NCBI GenBank assembly: GCA_016192645.1
Contig: JACPTT010000085.1
Span: forward strand, 1 to 8,960
Length of the DNA stretch: 8,960 bases
Reading direction: 5' to 3'
DNA from: Candidatus Levyibacteriota bacterium
Lineage (GTDB): Bacteria > Patescibacteriota > Microgenomatia > Levybacterales > UBA12049
In this document: positions 5,337 to 8,960 of the stretch, one piece after another
Layout of the letters: each line of letters begins with the position of its first letter
Numbering within the stretch: the first letter of the stretch is position 1
The notes under the pieces: generated by a model
The model's database searches: none
Told to the model about the DNA's origin: nothing
Seen by the model: the letters and a program-made list of their open reading frames with translations, nothing else
Translations under genes and position numbers: made by a program

Positions 5337-7340
5337 ATGACGGTAAAAAAGTCACAACCTAAACCTGTTAAGAAATCCTCTGACTATTCGGCAGAACACA
5401 TCCAAGTTCTTGAAGGCTTAGAGCCGGTTAGAAAACGCCCCGCCATGTATATTGGCTCAACCGACACAGTAGGACTCCATGAATCTTTACGCGAAATCAT
5501 TGACAACGCCGTTGACGAAGCTTTAGCCGGTTTTGCAAAAAATGTCCGGGTGATCCTCAATAAAGACAAAAGCGTAACGGTTATTGATGATGGAAGAGGA
5601 ATCCCGGTTGACATCATGCCTCAATACAAAAAATCAGCGCTTGAAATTGTGATGACCAAACTTCATGCCGGCGGAAAATTCGGAGGCTCTGCCTATAAAA
5701 TCTCAGGAGGCCTGCATGGCGTTGGCTCATCCGTTGTCAACGCACTTTCGCAGTGGATGTGGGTGGAGGTTTACCGAGATAAAAAGCTTTATCGCCAGGA
5801 GTACGAACGTGGTGTACCAAAAACACCAGTAAAAGAAGTCTCGGAATCAAATTTTTCCCGCGAAGCGGGATCCAGCTCCGCTGGACAAATTTTAAATTTC
5901 AAATTAGTGAGCGGTACTATTGTCACCTTTTTTCCCGATGCAAAAATCTTCTCAACTACCGAATTTGAATTTGAAATCATCAAAAAAGCGCTGCGCGAAC
6001 GAGCCTATCTTATTCCAAGTATCTATTTCCATCTCACCGACAACCGAGGGGAACCCCGCGAAATAAACTATTATTTTGAGGGCGGAATCAAATCCCTGGT
6101 TGAAAAAATAAATGAAAACAAAAATCCCCTGCACAAACCAATCTTTATCCAAAAAAAAGAAGACGAGGTTGAGGTGGAGGTGGCGCTTCAGTATAACGAC
6201 GGCTATGCCGAAAATGTCGAATCCTACGTAAATGTTATTAACACAGTCAACGGCGGAACCCATCTCACCGGTTTTCGCATGGCATTAACGCGAGCGGTTA
6301 ATGATTATGGCAAAAAAATCGGCAGCTTTAAAAACGGCGAGGACTCAATAACGGGCGATGACACAAGAGAAGGCTTAACCGCCGTTGTCTTTATTAAAAT
6401 GCCGCAAGACAAAATCCAGTTTGAAGGCCAAACAAAAGGAAAATTGGGAAATTCAGAAATCCAGCCGCTTGTTGCGCAGATTGTAAAAGAGGGTTTAAGC
6501 ATGCATTTTGAAGAAAATCCCTCGGACGCTCGAAAGATTCTTGAGAAAGTTTATCTTGCCGCCAAGGCTCGGCTTGCCGCAAAAGCTGCCAAGGAGGCAA
6601 TTCTTCGAAAAGGCGCTTTGGAGGGCTCATCGCTGCCCGGAAAACTTGCCGACTGTCAGGAAAAAGATCCAAAGGTTTCTGAATTATACATAGTTGAGGG
6701 AGATTCGGCCGGCGGATCGGCAAAAATGGGACGAGATCGAAAGTTTCAAGCAATTTTGCCAATTGGCGGAAAGATTTTAAATACCGAGCGCGCCAGACTT
6801 GATAAGATTATCGAGTTTGAGGAATTAAAAAACCTCATCATCGCTTTAGGAATGGGAATAGGGGAAAGCACTAATCTTGGGAAGCTCCGATACCATCGCA
6901 TTATTATTATGACCGATGCCGACGTTGACGGGGAACATATCGAAACTCTCATTCTTACCTTCTTCTACCGGCATCTTCCCGAAATTATAAAGCAAGGCTA
7001 TCTTTACATCGCCCAACCGCCGCTTTATAAAATCCAGGCCGGAAAAGCAGTAAAATACGCCTATTCGGATGAGGAAAAAAACGAAGAGATCCAAACCGTA
7101 AAAAAAGAGAGCAAAAACAACATTTCAATTAATATCCAGCGCTATAAAGGTTTAGGCGAAATGAACCCGGAGCAGCTCTGGGAAACAACCATGAACCCCC
7201 AAAACCGAATTTTAAAACAGATCGCAATTGAAGATGCCGAAGAAGCCGACGCTGTCTTTACCATGCTCATGGGAGACGAGGTACCGCCAAGAAAACATTT
7301 TATTCAGTCGAACGCAAAAACAGCAACGCTGGACATTTAG
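5337..7340 (+). CDS. gyrB: DNA gyrase subunit B (type IIA topoisomerase ATPase subunit)
   Basis: ATPase and TOPRIM subunit of gyrase; with GyrA (not in this window) it introduces negative supercoils. 667 residues, like the shorter GyrB form lacking the proteobacterial insert. Seen: GHKL ATPase motifs EIIDNAVDEALAG (53-65), DDGRGIPVD (84-92), GGLHGVGSSVVNALS (124-138); the transducer lysine loop QTKGKLGN (365-372); TOPRIM EGDSAGG (454-460) and DADVDGE (527-533); and the C-terminal QRYKGLGEMNPEQLWETTMNP (601-621), which carries the GyrB-specific pattern. ParE is the main alternative, but the overall sequence reads as GyrB. Residues 174-183 (SREAGSSSAG), between the GVPKTPVKEV strand and the GTIVTFFPD motif, are an extra segment encoded by two tandem palindromes; E. 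coli and B. subtilis GyrB have only a short loop there, from memory. Start at ATG 5337 has no Shine-Dalgarno site. Confidence 0.95.
   Translation: MTVKKSQPKPVKKSSDYSAEHIQVLEGLEPVRKRPAMYIGSTDTVGLHESLREIIDNAVDEALAGFAKNVRVILNKDKSVTVIDDGRGIPVDIMPQYKKSALEIVMTKLHAGGKFGGSAYKISGGLHGVGSSVVNALSQWMWVEVYRDKKLYRQEYERGVPKTPVKEVSESNFSREAGSSSAGQILNFKLVSGTIVTFFPDAKIFSTTEFEFEIIKKALRERAYLIPSIYFHLTDNRGEPREINYYFEGGIKSLVEKINENKNPLHKPIFIQKKEDEVEVEVALQYNDGYAENVESYVNVINTVNGGTHLTGFRMALTRAVNDYGKKIGSFKNGEDSITGDDTREGLTAVVFIKMPQDKIQFEGQTKGKLGNSEIQPLVAQIVKEGLSMHFEENPSDARKILEKVYLAAKARLAAKAAKEAILRKGALEGSSLPGKLADCQEKDPKVSELYIVEGDSAGGSAKMGRDRKFQAILPIGGKILNTERARLDKIIEFEELKNLIIALGMGIGESTNLGKLRYHRIIIMTDADVDGEHIETLILTFFYRHLPEIIKQGYLYIAQPPLYKIQAGKAVKYAYSDEEKNEEIQTVKKESKNNISINIQRYKGLGEMNPEQLWETTMNPQNRILKQIAIEDAEEADAVFTMLMGDEVPPRKHFIQSNAKTATLDI
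5856..5885. repeat. Two abutting 15-bp palindromes in frame within gyrB
   Basis: TCCCGC-GAA-GCGGGA (5856-5870) is followed without a gap by TCCAGC-TCC-GCTGGA (5871-5885). Each has perfect 6-bp arms and a 3-nt loop. Each unit is exactly five codons and shares the frame TCC...GGA, giving SREAG and SSSAG. They are much richer in G and C than the AT-rich bases on both sides (5847-5856 and 5887-5906). Confidence 0.85.
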
Positions 7341-7347
7341 AATTTTG

Positions 7348-7353
7348 TATAAT
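7348..7353 (+). promoter_or_regulatory. Predicted -10 box of hppA
   Basis: Perfect TATAAT 12 nt upstream of the hppA ATG, preceded by TTTTG. No convincing -35 lies at 16-18 nt (bases near 7325-7330 do not match; TGGACA at 7330-7335 is too close). Expected transcript start is about 7360, giving a 6-nt leader. No terminator is visible in the 25-nt gyrB-hppA gap, so read-through from gyrB is also possible. Confidence 0.45.
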
Positions 7354-7365
7354 TGAACAGTTCTT

Positions 7366-8960
7366 ATGAATTTATCGTTTCTTATTAACAATGCCGTTCT
7401 TATTGCAATTGCCGCAGGCTTACTCTCTATTCTTTATGGTCTTGCTCTTACCTTCCATGTTCTCTCAAAGCCCCGAGGAAATCAAAAAATGAACGACATT
7501 GCCGATGCCATTTCTGAGGGCGCAAGCGCATATATGAATCGCCAGTATAAGGTGGTCGCGGTAATTGGATTAGTAATTTTTGCAATTCTCTACTTTGTTT
7601 TTGGTCTTTTTAGTGCCGCTGGTTTTGCGGTTGGCGCATTTTTTTCTGCCATCGCCGGCATTATTGGCATGAATGTAGCTGTTAGAAGTAATATCCGAAC
7701 ATCCCAGGCTGCCAAACAAGGCTTGTCACAAGCATTCTCTCTTGCTTTCCAAGGCGGTGCTGTAACCGGACTTATGGTCGCCGGCCTTGCTCTTCTTTCT
7801 GTTTCTGGATTTTATTATTTCTTAACACTTGTAGATTCGAATAAAATAAACATTCTTCAGCCGCTTGTAGCCTTGGGTTTTGGCGGATCTCTTATTTCTG
7901 TTTTTGCCAGATTAGGAGGCGGCATATTTACAAAAGGAGCAGATGTTGGCACCGATATGGTTGGGAAAATCGAAAAAGGAATCCCGGAGGATGACCCACG
8001 AAACCCGGGAGTAATTGCCGATCTAGTAGGAGATAATGTTGGCGACGATGCCGGGATGGCAGCTGATCTTTTTGAAACCTATGTCATAACCGCCGTGGCG
8101 GCCATGATTTTAGGACAACTTACCTTTCCTCAAAGTCAGGAAGTGTTATTGTATCCGCTTCTTATCGGCGCGGTTGCAATTGTTGCCAGTATTGTTGGGA
8201 CATGGTTTGTCCGGCTTTGGGGCAAAAGCATTATGGGAGCCCTTTATCAAGGACTTTCGGCAACAATTATGGTTTCTATACTTGGACTTTATTATCTTGC
8301 TTTAATACTTTTTCCAAATGGTCTGACAAACAATAATGGAACGATTTCTTTCCTAAATCTTTTCTATACCTCTTTAATTGGCCTTATCGTTACAATCGGC
8401 ATGGTAGTTATTACCGAATACTTTACCTCAAAAAAATTCAGTTCGGTAAAAAAAATTGCACAAGCATCCGCAACCGGACACGGGACTAACATTATTGCGG
8501 GTATTGCGGTATCAATGAAGTCAACCCTTGCTCCTATTCTTTTAATCTCTTTGGCAATTCTTGTCTCTTATAACTTGGCAGGACTTTATGGGGTGGCAGT
8601 TGCGGCAACAAGCATGTTGTCTTTGACCGGAATAATTGTGGCTATTGATGCTTTTGGACCAATTACCGATAATGCCGGCGGGATTGCCGAAATGGCAGGA
8701 CTCGATAAAAAAGTAAGGGATGTTACCGATCCGCTTGACGCAGTAGGCAATACCACAAAGGCAGTAACAAAAGCCTATGCTATCGGCTCGGCCGGATTGG
8801 CGGCATTGGTCTTGTTTGCAAGCTACACGCAGGAACTGACAAAGTCCGAAAAAACTCTGCTTGGGCCTTTCACCTTTTCGCTTAGCGAACCAAGCGTTCT
8901 TATTGGTCTTTTTATTGGCGCTGCTCTTCCTTATTTCTTTGCTGCCTTAGCCATGGAAGC
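7366..8960 (+). CDS. hppA: Membrane-bound ion-translocating pyrophosphatase, K+-independent proton-pump type (3' end outside window)
   Basis: Integral membrane pyrophosphatase that couples PPi hydrolysis to ion export, building membrane potential. 531 codons are present without a stop; the family is about 670-700 residues, so the C-terminus lies outside. Seen: N-terminal TM segment (about 9-32), a QxxQ-rich loop RTSQAAKQGLSQAF, the substrate-binding loop GADVGTDMVGKIEKGIPEDDPRNP (191-214), DLVGDNVGDDAGMAADLFETY (219-239), and a second catalytic cluster DAFGPITDNAGGIAEMAGL (428-446). Many further hydrophobic helices separate these. In GNTTKAVTK (461-469), K465 and T468 are the residues reported to mark K+-independent H+-PPases (K+-dependent forms have Ala and Gly/Ala there), and the GMAADLFETY form agrees. 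The canonical GDCAG/GDIAG appears here as GDDAG. It follows gyrB after 25 nt, with its own TATAAT and no Shine-Dalgarno site. Confidence 0.93.
   Translation, partial: MNLSFLINNAVLIAIAAGLLSILYGLALTFHVLSKPRGNQKMNDIADAISEGASAYMNRQYKVVAVIGLVIFAILYFVFGLFSAAGFAVGAFFSAIAGIIGMNVAVRSNIRTSQAAKQGLSQAFSLAFQGGAVTGLMVAGLALLSVSGFYYFLTLVDSNKINILQPLVALGFGGSLISVFARLGGGIFTKGADVGTDMVGKIEKGIPEDDPRNPGVIADLVGDNVGDDAGMAADLFETYVITAVAAMILGQLTFPQSQEVLLYPLLIGAVAIVASIVGTWFVRLWGKSIMGALYQGLSATIMVSILGLYYLALILFPNGLTNNNGTISFLNLFYTSLIGLIVTIGMVVITEYFTSKKFSSVKKIAQASATGHGTNIIAGIAVSMKSTLAPILLISLAILVSYNLAGLYGVAVAATSMLSLTGIIVAIDAFGPITDNAGGIAEMAGLDKKVRDVTDPLDAVGNTTKAVTKAYAIGSAGLAALVLFASYTQELTKSEKTLLGPFTFSLSEPSVLIGLFIGAALPYFFAALAME

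Noticed and set aside
6394..6762. Open frame of 122 codons on the minus strand, opposite gyrB
   Set aside because: Antisense to a highly conserved part of gyrB, with no motif or start context; an ordinary shadow.
1..8960. Recoded UGA (as in Gracilibacteria and Absconditabacteria)
   Set aside because: No UGA is needed inside any gene; all frames are intact under the standard code. The absence of UGA stops among the five complete genes is too small a sample.
1..8960. CRISPR array, tRNA or rRNA genes, defence system
   Set aside because: No regularly spaced direct repeats, no tRNA-like cloverleaf or rRNA sequence noticed, and no defence-type proteins; all long open frames are explained by named families.

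Overview
This window reads as a chromosomal segment of a bacterium with low-to-moderate GC and tightly packed genes. It is most likely a member of the Candidate Phyla Radiation (Patescibacteria, in the Microgenomates/Parcubacteria range). The case is circumstantial: a compact pilB-pilT-pilC cluster, a short delta-prime-type clamp-loader protein, a Y1 transposase with the LPLEER-type insert I associate with these genomes, and short palindromes inserted in frame in housekeeping genes, one encoding LPAGKAG. All complete genes end in TAA or TAG and read through under the standard code. No marker gene fixes the taxon.

Layout. On the minus strand, bases 3653 down to 1 hold a type IV pilus motor operon in the order pilB (assembly ATPase), pilT (retraction ATPase), pilC (inner-membrane platform, running off the left edge). 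The junctions are 3 nt each. On the plus strand, starting from a shared 65-bp control region, lies a holB-like gene (3719-4450). It is followed by a small mobile element (about 4482-5261) with one Y1 HUH transposase of the REP-associated type, flanked by imperfect 34-bp inverted repeats. Next come gyrB (5337-7340, DNA gyrase subunit B) and a membrane pyrophosphatase gene, hppA, from 7366 to the right edge. That gene is truncated by the window after 531 codons. No stretch over 300 bp lacks a gene.

How the parts work together. PilB and PilT would power pilus extension and retraction on the PilC platform. HolB and GyrB serve replication and DNA topology. HppA couples pyrophosphate hydrolysis to ion pumping, and its sequence fits the K+-independent proton-pumping class. 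The plus-strand genes look like individually promoted neighbours rather than one pathway.

The most unusual layer is not a protein. Several short perfect or near-perfect palindromes, mostly with 3-nt loops, are scattered through the window: one in the pilB/holB control region, one inside holB, two back to back inside gyrB, and one just before the gyrB promoter. The intragenic ones keep the reading frame and add peptide segments (LPAGKAG; SREAG-SSSAG) to conserved proteins. A REP-type transposase lies among them. A link between the two is a hypothesis only. Predicted promoters sit so close to several start codons that pilB, the transposase, gyrB and hppA may produce leaderless or nearly leaderless mRNAs.
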